A stretch of 9,154 nt of DNA, taken from positions 1 through 9,154 of the forward strand of contig JAQVEM010000054.1 in assembly GCA_028697935.1 (NCBI GenBank), read 5' to 3'. The stretch comes from Actinomycetota bacterium. GTDB lineage: Bacteria; Actinomycetota; Humimicrobiia; Humimicrobiales; Humimicrobiaceae. How positions within the stretch are numbered: the stretch's first letter is position 1; every line of letters starts with the position of its first letter. Of the stretch, positions 1-7,496 are shown one piece after another. A program made the translations under genes and the position numbers. The notes below the pieces were generated by a model. The model ran no database searches. It saw nothing but the letters and a program-made list of their open reading frames with translations, and was not told the DNA's origin.

Positions 1-416
1 GTGCTGTGATTATGATAAAAATTTCTAAAATGATATCAAAATATTTTGATAATTGTGAAATAATAGAAATGCACCATGATAAAAAAAAGGATGCTCCTTC
101 AGGAACTTCTCTGTATTCGGTTGAAGAGATAAGTCAGTGCAAAAAATTCAATGAATCTCGTCTTGAAGAAGGTGAAAATGAAATTATTGAAGGTAGCCGT
201 GGTGGATTTAAAGACGGTATTCATATACACAGTGTAAGGTTGCCAGGACTTCTGGCTCACCAGAATATAATTTTTGGAACCAGGGGACAGACATTATCAA
301 TAAGGCATGATAGTCTTGACAGGTCAGCATTTTACCCTGGTGTTATTCTCGCTATAAAGAATATAGATAAAATTCAAAATTATACTTTTGGTCTGGATAA
401 GTTGATAGATTTTTAA
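1..416 (+). CDS. dapB: 4-hydroxy-tetrahydrodipicolinate reductase, 3' part
   Basis: DapB reduces 4-hydroxy-tetrahydrodipicolinate with NAD(P)H in the cytoplasm, the step after DapA in the diaminopimelate/lysine pathway. The frame is open to the left window edge (first whole codon at base 3), so the N-terminal Rossmann domain is missing and about 137 codons of the C-terminal half remain. The first visible residues, AVIMIKIS, match the family segment GAVLMMKFA. HHDKKKDAPSGT, coded from base 72, is the substrate-binding and catalytic signature with its His pair, Lys and PSGT. GSRGG, IHSVRLPG, AHQ, GQTLSIRHDS and PGV follow in the family order. The GTG at base 6 is an internal Val codon, not a start. 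TAA ends the gene 29 bases before dapA, which catalyses the preceding step, so the two are probably co-transcribed. The identification is very secure; only the start is unknown. Confidence 0.96.
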   Translation, partial: AVIMIKISKMISKYFDNCEIIEMHHDKKKDAPSGTSLYSVEEISQCKKFNESRLEEGENEIIEGSRGGFKDGIHIHSVRLPGLLAHQNIIFGTRGQTLSIRHDSLDRSAFYPGVILAIKNIDKIQNYTFGLDKLIDF

Positions 417-431
417 CTGAATATTTATAAA

Positions 432-437
432 AGGAGG
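432..437 (+). promoter_or_regulatory. Shine-Dalgarno sequence of dapA
   Basis: AGGAGG lies 8 bases before the ATG at 446. It is a near-perfect site and fixes the dapA start at the first Met rather than at Met4 (ATG at 455). It shows that the organism uses classical Shine-Dalgarno initiation, in contrast to ftsK, cinA and thpR further on. Confidence 0.9.
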
Positions 438-445
438 TCAATATT

Positions 446-1327
446 ATGCCGGATATGGGTGAAGTAATTACAGCAATGGTTACACCTTTTGATAAAAATT
501 ATAATGTGGATTTTGAGTCCTGCAGTAAATTAATGGATTATCTTGTAAATCAGGGAACTGATGGAATATTACTGGCTGGTTCTACTGGAGAATGTTCAAC
601 GCTTAGCGATGAAGAAAAACTGGAATTGTTCAGATTTGCAAAGAATAATTTCGGGGATAAAGTTAAAATTATTGCAGGGACTGGTTCAAATGATACAAAA
701 CATTCTATAGAACTATCAAAAGAAGCTGAGAAAATAGGGGTGGATTGCCTTCTGGTTGTTACACCTTATTACAATAAACCTTCACAGCAGGGTATTTACA
801 GACATTTTGAGGCCATTGCATCTAAAGTAAATATTCCGATAATCATTTATAATGTTCCGTCAAGAACAGTATCCAATATAAGTTCAAAAACCTGTGTTGA
901 ACTTTCAAAAATTGATAATATTTGTGGTATAAAAGAAGCCAGTGGTGATATGAGGCAAATTTCAGAAATAATCAGGGATAGCAAAACTGGTTTTATTGTT
1001 TACAGCGGTAATGATGGTGATACTCTACCTGTACTATCACTTGGTGGCTATGGGGTAATAAGTGTGGCCTCACATCTTATTTGTGGCGAGATAAAACAGA
1101 TGATATCCTCTTTTAAAAATGGTGATTATGCTCATGCAGCTAAAATTCATCTTGAAATGCTTGATATTTTTTATGGTATATTTATAGCTCCGAATCCAGT
1201 ACCTATTAAAGAAGCTCTAAACATGGCAGGTATAAATGTGGGGCCATGCAGGCTACCATTATGTGGTATGGAAGAAAAAGAACTTGATATATTTAAGGAG
1301 ATTTTAAAAAAACATAAAATAGTTTAA
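446..1327 (+). CDS. dapA: 4-hydroxy-tetrahydrodipicolinate synthase
   Basis: DapA condenses pyruvate with aspartate semialdehyde, the first committed step to diaminopimelate and lysine. It is a cytoplasmic TIM-barrel Schiff-base aldolase. The 293 residues are full length for the family. Visible landmarks are the pyruvate-binding loop GSTGE (45-49), AGTGSN (77-82), TPYYNKP (106-112) with Tyr109, YNVPSRT (135-141) with catalytic Tyr135 and Arg140, and GIKEASGD, in which Lys163 is the Schiff-base lysine. The C-terminal NPVPIKEAL segment is also typical. The first Thr of the usual GTTGE is Ser46 here, a conservative change. The start is set by the AGGAGG at 432-437. It lies directly behind dapB and 46 bases ahead of rnj, in an apparent operon. 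A sister aldolase such as N-acetylneuraminate lyase is unlikely given the dapB neighbour and the conserved Arg140. Confidence 0.97.
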   Translation: MPDMGEVITAMVTPFDKNYNVDFESCSKLMDYLVNQGTDGILLAGSTGECSTLSDEEKLELFRFAKNNFGDKVKIIAGTGSNDTKHSIELSKEAEKIGVDCLLVVTPYYNKPSQQGIYRHFEAIASKVNIPIIIYNVPSRTVSNISSKTCVELSKIDNICGIKEASGDMRQISEIIRDSKTGFIVYSGNDGDTLPVLSLGGYGVISVASHLICGEIKQMISSFKNGDYAHAAKIHLEMLDIFYGIFIAPNPVPIKEALNMAGINVGPCRLPLCGMEEKELDIFKEILKKHKIV

Positions 1328-1359
1328 GGAATAATTTAAAAAGCAGAAGGAGAAGCTTT

Positions 1360-1380
1360 GTGAATAATAAGCTATGGTAA
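1360..1380 (+). other. Possible six-codon leader ORF coupled to rnj
   Basis: The only good ribosome binding site before rnj, AAGGAG at 1347-1352, is 21 bases from the rnj ATG, which is too far for direct use. It is ideally placed (7-base spacer) for a GTG at 1360. That GTG opens a six-codon frame reading MNNKLW and ending in TAA at 1378-1380, which overlaps the rnj ATG at 1374-1376. This is the layout of termination-reinitiation coupling. The rnj frame has an in-frame TAA at 1368-1370, so rnj cannot start further upstream. Translation of the leader is an inference; the spacing and overlap are seen directly. Confidence 0.4.
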
Positions 1381-3038
1381 AGAAAACTAATTTAAAATTA
1401 ATACCGCTTGGAGGATTAAACGGTGTTGGTAAGAATATGATGGTTTTTGAAAAGGATAACCGTATTATTATTGTTGATTGTGGTTTAATGTTTCCCGATG
1501 ATGATATGCCAGGCGTTGATTTTATAATACCCGATTTTTCATATATTAAAAAAAATAAAGAGAAAGTAGAAGCATTAATTGTTACACATGGTCATGAGGA
1601 CCATATTGGCGGTATTCCCTTTCTATTCAAGGAAATAAATGTACCTATATTTGCAACAAAGCTTACAATAGGGCTGATAAAAGCCGGACTGAATAATTCG
1701 GGTATCGGAATGAAAATAAAATATAATGAGATAGACCCTGATAAACCTCTGAATATAGGACCATTTCACATAGATTTTTTTAGAGTCAACCACAGTATAC
1801 CGGATGGCATTGGATTGATTATAAAGACAGACGTTGGAACAGTTCTTCATACCGGAGATTTTAAATTTGATCTTACACCAATTGATAAAAAAGTAACCCA
1901 GTTTTCAAAAATTGCAGAAGCAGGTAGTAAAGGAGTCCTTGCGCTTTTATGTGACAGTACCAATGCTGAAGAAGCTGGTTATACTCTTCCAGAAAAAGAT
2001 GTGGGGAAAACCCTTCATGATAAATTTGAGGAAGCGCCAAAGAGAATTATTGTTGCTACTTTTTCATCACACATACATAGAATACAACAGGTACTTGATG
2101 TTGCAAGAAAGTCTGGCAGAAAAGTTGCTATTTCCGGAAAATCAATTTTAAAAACAATCAGGGTCTCTTCAGAGCTTGGTTACCTGAAAATTCCTGAGGA
2201 TATAATAATTCCGATAACCAGAATAGATGATTATCCTTTAAAAGAAATAGTGATACTTGCTACAGGCAGTCAGGGAGAGCCACTTTCGGCATTAAACCGG
2301 ATGGCACTGGGTGAACATAAAAGAGTAAGTATTATGAAAGGCGATATGGTGATAATATCTGCTTCTCCTGTTCCCGGAAACGAAAGGGCTATATCAAATA
2401 CTATTAACAGGCTAATAAGACAGGGTGCAGATGTATTTTATGAATCTATTGCGGGCGTTCACGTATCAGGCCATGCTGCAAGTGAGGAAATAAAGATTAT
2501 GATAAGTCTTGCCAGCCCGAGATATTTTATACCGGTTCATGGAGAAAATAAACACAAGATACAGAATGCACGAATAGCTAAATCAATAGGAATAAGTGAA
2601 GACAATATTATAATTGCAGAAGATGGAGATATAATTAAGATGAATGTAAATCAGTGCAGGATTACTGGAAATTTAAATCCACAGACTATTTATATTGATG
2701 GTATTGGTATGGGAAATATAGAAGATATGGTTCTTAAAGATAGGAGAATATTATCGGGAAATGGTATTATATTTATAGTTGTTGGTGTTGATTTTACTAA
2801 AAAAGTAATCTTACAAGAACCTGATTTTGTCATGAAGGGAGTTATATATATTAAGGATTTAAAGGAGATTATTGAAAAGATAAAGAATGTTATAGAGGGC
2901 ACTATAAAAACCTGTTTCTCTGAAAATATTATGGATAAAAATATGATTGAGAATATTGTTAATGACATGGTAAGTAAATTTATTTTTAAAAAAACAGGAA
3001 TAAGACCTATAATAATAACAAAAATCGTAAGTCTTTAA
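1374..3038 (+). CDS. rnj: Ribonuclease J
   Basis: RNase J is a metallo-beta-lactamase/beta-CASP ribonuclease with 5'-3' exonuclease and endonuclease activity. It matures and degrades mRNA and trims rRNA in bacteria that rely on it. The 554 residues match the usual length. PLGGLNGVGKNM lies at 11-22. THGHEDHIGG (71-80) holds the zinc ligands His72, His74, Asp76 and His77; His140 and Asp162 (in HTGDFKFD) complete the site. The beta-CASP part follows with LLCDSTNAE (191-199), FSSHIHRIQQ (230-239), ATGSQGEP (297-304), HVSGHA (363-368) and PVHGE (388-392), which includes His389. The C-terminal ~100 residues form the RNase J-specific domain. The ATG at 1374 is the earliest possible start (in-frame TAA at 1368) and has no ribosome site of its own at normal distance. 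One paralogue only is seen, so rnjA versus rnjB cannot be decided. Confidence 0.96.
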   Translation: MVKKTNLKLIPLGGLNGVGKNMMVFEKDNRIIIVDCGLMFPDDDMPGVDFIIPDFSYIKKNKEKVEALIVTHGHEDHIGGIPFLFKEINVPIFATKLTIGLIKAGLNNSGIGMKIKYNEIDPDKPLNIGPFHIDFFRVNHSIPDGIGLIIKTDVGTVLHTGDFKFDLTPIDKKVTQFSKIAEAGSKGVLALLCDSTNAEEAGYTLPEKDVGKTLHDKFEEAPKRIIVATFSSHIHRIQQVLDVARKSGRKVAISGKSILKTIRVSSELGYLKIPEDIIIPITRIDDYPLKEIVILATGSQGEPLSALNRMALGEHKRVSIMKGDMVIISASPVPGNERAISNTINRLIRQGADVFYESIAGVHVSGHAASEEIKIMISLASPRYFIPVHGENKHKIQNARIAKSIGISEDNIIIAEDGDIIKMNVNQCRITGNLNPQTIYIDGIGMGNIEDMVLKDRRILSGNGIIFIVVGVDFTKKVILQEPDFVMKGVIYIKDLKEIIEKIKNVIEGTIKTCFSENIMDKNMIENIVNDMVSKFIFKKTGIRPIIITKIVSL

Positions 3039-3088
3039 TCTTTATAAGAATAAATCTGGAATGAAATAAAAATTTAAAATTTTAAAAA

Positions 3089-5386
3089 ATGACGGCTGGT
3101 AAGAATAAAAGGAAAAAAACAGTAAAAAGTGGGAAAAAAAATAAATCAGGTACTGCAGAAAAAAAGAAAAGCTATGTTAAAAGAAGATCTGAAGTATATG
3201 GAGTACTTATAATAACACTAGCAGTTCTATTGTTTATCAGTGTATTCAGTTTATCTGATTACGGTGTGGTAAATGAGAAGATAAATAATTTTTTATCCTA
3301 TATTTTTGGAGCCGGCAAGTATTTAATACCGTTTCTACTCGCAATATGGGGTTTTAGTTTTTTCTTTGAAAGGATTCGCTCTCTGTCCTCAAGTTTTGGC
3401 TGGGGATTTTTACTTCTTTTTTTATCAATTTTAGGTATTATCAGTAACAACCTGAAGTATGTAAATATTTTTGATGAGGTTTTAATAAAGGCAAGAGGAG
3501 GTATTACAGGAGCCTGGATTTTTTATGGGCTGTCAAGGCTTTTCAGTAGTGCAGGAGCCATGGCTGTGCTGGTAGTTTTGATAATTATATCGTTACTGAT
3601 AATAACAAAAATTTCTCTTATAGAAGCAGGTAAAAAAGTAATTAGTTTTTTTAAAAATTTAAAAGTAAAATCCAGAGCGGTATCATTAAAAGAGAAAAGT
3701 TTTCCAGGAGAAGGGAAAACACTGGACAGGATAGCAATAAATAAAGATAAACTATATGATAGTGAAAAAAAAGAAGATTTTAGAGAAATTGAAATTATTG
3801 ACAATACTGCGAAAGGTTCAAAAGATAAAAGTGAAGTATCGAATAAATATATAAGAAAACACAATATGGCAGGTGCTGTAGATGAGTTTTTAGAAGAAGG
3901 GCAGTTAAAAGGTCAGTTAAAAATACCCGTAGTGAAAAGTAGTGAGACTGAAAATAATTACAGGCTTCCGCCAATTAATTTATTAAAAAAGTCTAAAAAC
4001 ATACAATCAAATCTATATAAAGAAAGTGTAAAAGAAAGGGTTCATACATTACAGAGATTATTAAGTGATTTTAATGTGGATGCAAGAATAGAGCGGGTAG
4101 TAAGCGGACCGACAGTAACACTTTATGAATTAAAACTTTTACCGGGTGTAAAAGTTCAGAGATTACTAAGTCTTGAGGATGATTTCTGTGTTGCTCTCGG
4201 CTCTCCCGATATCAGAATACTGGCTCCCATACCGGGTAAATCTGCCATAGGCATTGAAGTACCAAATACTGTAAGAAGCATAGTCACTCTTGGGGATATC
4301 TTTTCAGGTGACGATAGAAATCTTATGGATAACTTATTAAATGTACCACTGGGGAAAAACCTGTCTGGAAATATCGTTTATATGGATATAGCTAAAATGC
4401 CACATGTATTAATAGCGGGAGCCACTAACTCGGGAAAAAGTTCCTGTCTTAACAGTATTATTATTTCTCTTTTAATGAAAGTAAAACCATCTGATGTTAA
4501 ATTTGTTATGATAGACCCGAAAATGGTAGAACTCAGTATATACAATGGAATTCCCCACTTACTGTCACCGGTAGTAATTAATCCCAAAAAGGCATCATCA
4601 GCACTTTCATGGGTGGTAGAAGAAATGGAGAATAGATTTACAATACTGGTTAAGAAAAATTTTAAGTCCATTGAAATGTATAATTTTGAAGCAAAAAGAA
4701 GCGCAATAGAGAACGAAAGTTTTAAACCTCTACCATATATTCTTGTAATTATTGATGAGCTTGCAGATTTAATGATGTTATCGGCTTCAGAAGTAGAAGA
4801 CAGTATATGCAGAATTGCTCAAATGGGACGGGCAGTAGGTATCCACCTTTTAATATCTACACAGAGACCTTCTGTGAATGTAATAACAGGATTAATAAAA
4901 GCAAATATCCCATCAAGAATAGCATTCATGGTTACATCCAATGTGGATTCCCGTGTAATCCTTGATTGCGCTGGAGCTGAAAAACTGGTAGGTAAAGGTG
5001 ATATGCTTTATCTGCCCTATTACTCTAACAGGCCCGAAAGAGTCCAGGGTTCATTTGTAACATCCAATGAAATAGAAATGATAACAGGTTATATTAGAAA
5101 CATGAGCAACCCTGATTATAGCATGGAAATATCCAGAAAGATGAGTGACGACGAGGTTAAAGCAGAAAATGAGGACGAACTGTTCTACGAAGCTTTAAGA
5201 GTAGTTGTGGATTTTGGGCATGCGTCAGCTTCGTTACTGCAGAGAAGATTAAGAATAGGATACTCTAGAGCAGCAAGAATTATAGACCAGATGGAAGACA
5301 GAGGAATGGTCAGCGGTTATGATGGAAGTAAACCGAGAGAGGTATTAATCTCAAAAGAAGATCTGAACAAACTACTCGGAGAATAG
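3089..5386 (+). CDS. ftsK: FtsK/SpoIIIE-family DNA translocase
   Basis: FtsK is a septum-anchored hexameric ATPase that pumps chromosomal DNA during division (or sporulation, as SpoIIIE). The 765 residues follow the family plan. There is a Lys-rich cytoplasmic start (1-35), then four to five hydrophobic membrane segments near 36-55, 70-93, 104-119, 139-152 and 155-174. A charged, poorly conserved linker spans about 185-310. The motor starts with ERVVSGPTVTLYEL (335-348). Walker A is GATNSGKSS (444-452, Lys450), with FVMIDPK at 472-478. Walker B is ILVIIDELADLM (551-562). The FtsK motif MGRAVGIHLLISTQRP is at 579-594. The C-terminal gamma winged helix (about 698-757) should read polar DNA sequences such as KOPS/SRS. 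The ATG has no Shine-Dalgarno, but TAA at 3083-3085 blocks upstream extension. It lies 50 bases behind rnj. The sequence does not separate FtsK from SpoIIIE function. Confidence 0.96.
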   Translation: MTAGKNKRKKTVKSGKKNKSGTAEKKKSYVKRRSEVYGVLIITLAVLLFISVFSLSDYGVVNEKINNFLSYIFGAGKYLIPFLLAIWGFSFFFERIRSLSSSFGWGFLLLFLSILGIISNNLKYVNIFDEVLIKARGGITGAWIFYGLSRLFSSAGAMAVLVVLIIISLLIITKISLIEAGKKVISFFKNLKVKSRAVSLKEKSFPGEGKTLDRIAINKDKLYDSEKKEDFREIEIIDNTAKGSKDKSEVSNKYIRKHNMAGAVDEFLEEGQLKGQLKIPVVKSSETENNYRLPPINLLKKSKNIQSNLYKESVKERVHTLQRLLSDFNVDARIERVVSGPTVTLYELKLLPGVKVQRLLSLEDDFCVALGSPDIRILAPIPGKSAIGIEVPNTVRSIVTLGDIFSGDDRNLMDNLLNVPLGKNLSGNIVYMDIAKMPHVLIAGATNSGKSSCLNSIIISLLMKVKPSDVKFVMIDPKMVELSIYNGIPHLLSPVVINPKKASSALSWVVEEMENRFTILVKKNFKSIEMYNFEAKRSAIENESFKPLPYILVIIDELADLMMLSASEVEDSICRIAQMGRAVGIHLLISTQRPSVNVITGLIKANIPSRIAFMVTSNVDSRVILDCAGAEKLVGKGDMLYLPYYSNRPERVQGSFVTSNEIEMITGYIRNMSNPDYSMEISRKMSDDEVKAENEDELFYEALRVVVDFGHASASLLQRRLRIGYSRAARIIDQMEDRGMVSGYDGSKPREVLISKEDLNKLLGE

Positions 5387-5433
5387 AAGTAATTAAAATC
5401 ATATAAAATATAAAATTATATTTAAAGCTGGTT

Positions 5434-6735
5434 ATGGATTGTTCAATAATAAGTATAGGTACTGAATTAACTCTTGGCCTTATTCTAAATGAAAATTCAA
5501 GATATATTGCTGAGCGGCTTGCCGATATTGGTCTCGAGTGTAAATATATGTTTACTGTAGGAGATAGTACTGCAGAAATTATGAATGTTGTAGAACAGGG
5601 ATTAAAGTACAGTGATATAATAATAATAAATGGTGGGCTCGGCCCCACAGACGATGATATTACAAGAAATGCAGTTTCGGAAGTATTAAAAAAAAGACTT
5701 ATAAGAGATGAGAAGCTTGATAAATCAAGTCTGAAATTCAAAAAGAGAGTCAAAGATAAAAATATTACAGAAAGATTGCTCAGGCAATCCTATATTCCCG
5801 AAGGTTCTTCTCCAATTGAACCAAAAATAGGCAGTGCTTCCGGGTTCAGAATAATACTGGATAGCGAGAAGGTATTATTCTGCATACCAGGTGTTCCAAA
5901 AGAAATGAAAAGCATGTTTGAAGAAAACATTGTGCCATTTCTGAAGAGGAGAATGGAGGAAGAAGGCCGGAGGAGAAATGGATTAATATTAAGGAAATCA
6001 AAACTTCTTACCACAGATATTAGCGAAACAGAGATAGAGGAAAAAATAAAAAAGATTATGGTCGAAGCCAGAAAAGTTAATGTAGAAGTTGGTATTATTG
6101 CAAATCCGGGTTTGATAAAAATAATACTACTGGCAAAAGGTAGAGATGCAGTAGAAGCTGACAGGAATTTAAAGAAGATTGAAGATAAAATTGTAAAAAA
6201 ACTTGGAAATTATTTTTACGGAAAAGATGATAGTATAATTTCCGATAGTCTGAAAGAAGTAATTAAAAAGGTTAGCGAGGAGACCGGCAATAAGTTAACT
6301 ATAAGTACTGCCGAGTCAATAACAGGCGGACTTATTAGCAGTATAATAACAGATACGCCCGGGAGTTCAGAATTTTTTTTGGGTGGTATAGTATCGTACT
6401 CAGATTTCTCAAAAATAAAATTATTAAATGTTGATAGAACTATACTTGAAAAATTTGGAGCAGTGAACCGTAAAGTATGTATTGAAATGGCAGAGAACGC
6501 TAAAGATATTTTTAATTCAGATTATTCGGTAAGCGTTACCGGTTATGCCGGGCCAGAAGCAAGAGACAAAAAAGTTGGTCTTGTTTATTGTTGTATCGTG
6601 GGACCGGAAAAGTATAAAAAAACGTATAAAAGGATATTCAATGGTAATAGATGTGAAATTAAATTCAGGGTTGCGCAATTTATATTGAATGAATTAAGGA
6701 TAACAATAAATGAAATGTACCTTAAAGAAAGTTAA
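5434..6735 (+). CDS. cinA: CinA-family nucleotide/nicotinamide mononucleotide hydrolase
   Basis: CinA proteins join an N-terminal MoCF-like COG1058 domain, linked to ADP-ribose pyrophosphatase activity, to a C-terminal NMN deamidase (PncC) domain. They are thought to recycle pyridine nucleotide by-products; the name comes from competence-damage induction. The 433 residues hold both domains. The N-terminal one shows IISIGTELTLG (5-15), NGGLGPTDDD (66-75) and CIPGVPKEM (150-158). The C-terminal one, about 286-425, shows STAESITGG (291-299) with the expected catalytic Ser294, GGIVSYSDFSK (317-327) and VTGYAGP (368-374). The Gly-rich stretch that normally follows AGP is replaced by EARDKK, so deamidase activity is less certain. 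No Shine-Dalgarno precedes the ATG, but the N-terminus aligns with family starts. It lies 47 bases behind ftsK and 14 before thpR. Confidence 0.94.
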   Translation: MDCSIISIGTELTLGLILNENSRYIAERLADIGLECKYMFTVGDSTAEIMNVVEQGLKYSDIIIINGGLGPTDDDITRNAVSEVLKKRLIRDEKLDKSSLKFKKRVKDKNITERLLRQSYIPEGSSPIEPKIGSASGFRIILDSEKVLFCIPGVPKEMKSMFEENIVPFLKRRMEEEGRRRNGLILRKSKLLTTDISETEIEEKIKKIMVEARKVNVEVGIIANPGLIKIILLAKGRDAVEADRNLKKIEDKIVKKLGNYFYGKDDSIISDSLKEVIKKVSEETGNKLTISTAESITGGLISSIITDTPGSSEFFLGGIVSYSDFSKIKLLNVDRTILEKFGAVNRKVCIEMAENAKDIFNSDYSVSVTGYAGPEARDKKVGLVYCCIVGPEKYKKTYKRIFNGNRCEIKFRVAQFILNELRITINEMYLKES

Positions 6736-6749
6736 TGTAGTGTGATATA

Positions 6750-7328
6750 GTGAATATTAATGAGAATAAATTAAAAAAGAGATTATTTGTAGCTATAGAA
6801 TTGCCGGAAGACATAAGATGCAGTATATATAAATTAGCAATAAATATGTTTGAGAATAATAAATATGCGAGAGTGGTTGCGGCTTCAAATATTCATTTAA
6901 CTTTAAAATTTCTGGGTGATACAGAAATTAATAAAATTGAGAAAATAAAAGAAGCAATAAAAGCAGCCGCTGATCAGTTTGAAAAATTTAATTATAAAAT
7001 AAGTGGAGCGGTAAATGCTTTTCCTGATCCCCGAAATGCAAGAATTGTTTTCCTCGAAGTTGATAGTGGAGGGGAGCAAATATGTAAAATTTATAATGAA
7101 CTTGAGGATAATCTTTCGAAGATTAAGATAAAAAGAGAAAAAAAGAAATTTTCCCCACATGTAACTATTGTAAGAATGAAGAATAGAGAGAATATAAATG
7201 AGTTAATAGCCAGTTGTGAAAAAAAGATAAACGCTGTTTTAAATTGTAAAAATCTTACATTATTTGAAAGTCAGCTCAGGCCTGAAGGCGCAAGATACAC
7301 TATTCTTGATAGGTTTAGTTTGAAGTAA
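6750..7328 (+). CDS. thpR: RNA 2',3'-cyclic phosphodiesterase (2'-5' RNA ligase family)
   Basis: ThpR (LigT) belongs to the 2H phosphoesterase family; members hydrolyse RNA 2',3'-cyclic phosphate ends and can join 2'-5' RNA linkages in vitro. The biological substrate is unknown. The 192 residues are a normal length. The two catalytic HxT motifs are intact: HLTLKFLG at 49-56 (His49, Thr51) and SPHVTIVR at 135-142 (His137, Thr139). KRLFVAIELP (10-19) and the final LRPEGARYTILDRFSLK are typical ends. The start is GTG at 6750: TAG at 6738-6740 is in frame upstream, and no ATG occurs before the conserved KRLFVAIELP. It has no clear ribosome site and starts 14 bases after the cinA stop, so it is probably coupled to cinA. 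A cinA-ligT-recA order is also known from Deinococcus radiodurans. Confidence 0.93.
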   Translation: MNINENKLKKRLFVAIELPEDIRCSIYKLAINMFENNKYARVVAASNIHLTLKFLGDTEINKIEKIKEAIKAAADQFEKFNYKISGAVNAFPDPRNARIVFLEVDSGGEQICKIYNELEDNLSKIKIKREKKKFSPHVTIVRMKNRENINELIASCEKKINAVLNCKNLTLFESQLRPEGARYTILDRFSLK

Positions 7329-7343
7329 GAGTGTAATAGGTCG

Positions 7344-7375
7344 ATTCTTTTAAATGCTTTAAATATTTAAAGAAT
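7344..7375 (+). repeat. AT-rich imperfect hairpin behind thpR
   Basis: ATTCTTTTAAAT (7344-7355) pairs with ATTTAAAGAAT (7365-7375), giving 11 base pairs with one bulged T and a 9-base loop. It lies 15 bases after the thpR stop, where a terminator would be expected. The stem is almost all A-T and no run of Ts follows directly, so it is at best a weak terminator or a 3' end-protecting hairpin. Confidence 0.3.
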
Positions 7376-7386
7376 TGCAAAATAGA

Positions 7387-7415
7387 TTTAAAATTTATTT
7401 TTATTATGTTATAAT
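7387..7415 (+). promoter_or_regulatory. Predicted recA promoter with extended -10
   Basis: A perfect TATAAT at 7410-7415 is preceded by TGT (7407-7409), an extended -10 element. A 17-base spacer separates it from a weak -35, TTTAAA (7387-7392). The transcription start would fall near 7422, leaving a leader of about 75 bases before the recA ATG. This suggests that recA can be transcribed separately from cinA-thpR. Confidence 0.7.
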
Positions 7416-7422
7416 AAGCCAA

Positions 7423-7445
7423 TGTGCAAAAGCACAATATATTGT
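7423..7445 (+). promoter_or_regulatory. Two overlapping palindromes at the recA start site, candidate operator
   Basis: TGTGC-AAAA-GCACA (7423-7436) is a perfect 5+4+5 inverted repeat beginning 8 bases after the -10 box, on the predicted transcription start. It overlaps a second perfect palindrome, ACAATATATTGT (7434-7445). The placement fits a repressor blocking the recA promoter. The usual Gram-positive LexA box GAAC-N4-GTTC is not present in the gap. That LexA binds here is inference only; the RNA form would be a small hairpin. Confidence 0.4.
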
Positions 7446-7496
7446 TATTTTATTATTTAAATTTTTTTTAAGGATAATACTACCTGGAGGTTTAAT

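Noticed and set aside
1912..2151. 79-codon + frame inside rnj
   Set aside because: It lies in another frame within a conserved part of RNase J and encodes nothing recognisable.
3523..3864. 113-codon minus-strand frame inside ftsK
   Set aside because: It mirrors the membrane and linker region of FtsK; AT-rich coding sequence gives long antisense frames rich in Ser, Phe and Ile.
5310..5753. 147-codon frame on the minus strand over the ftsK-cinA junction
   Set aside because: It is antisense to conserved ftsK and cinA coding sequence, its protein is low-complexity Ser/Leu/Ile, and no start signal is apparent.
6735..6750. Very short start-stop frames (ATG-TAG, GTG-ATA-TAG) between cinA and thpR
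   Set aside because: They lack ribosome sites and are too short to separate from chance in AT-rich sequence.
7423..7469. Hairpin plus T-run before recA as a terminator or attenuator
   Set aside because: The stem has only five pairs and the run of eight Ts starts 26 bases later, so it does not form an intrinsic terminator.
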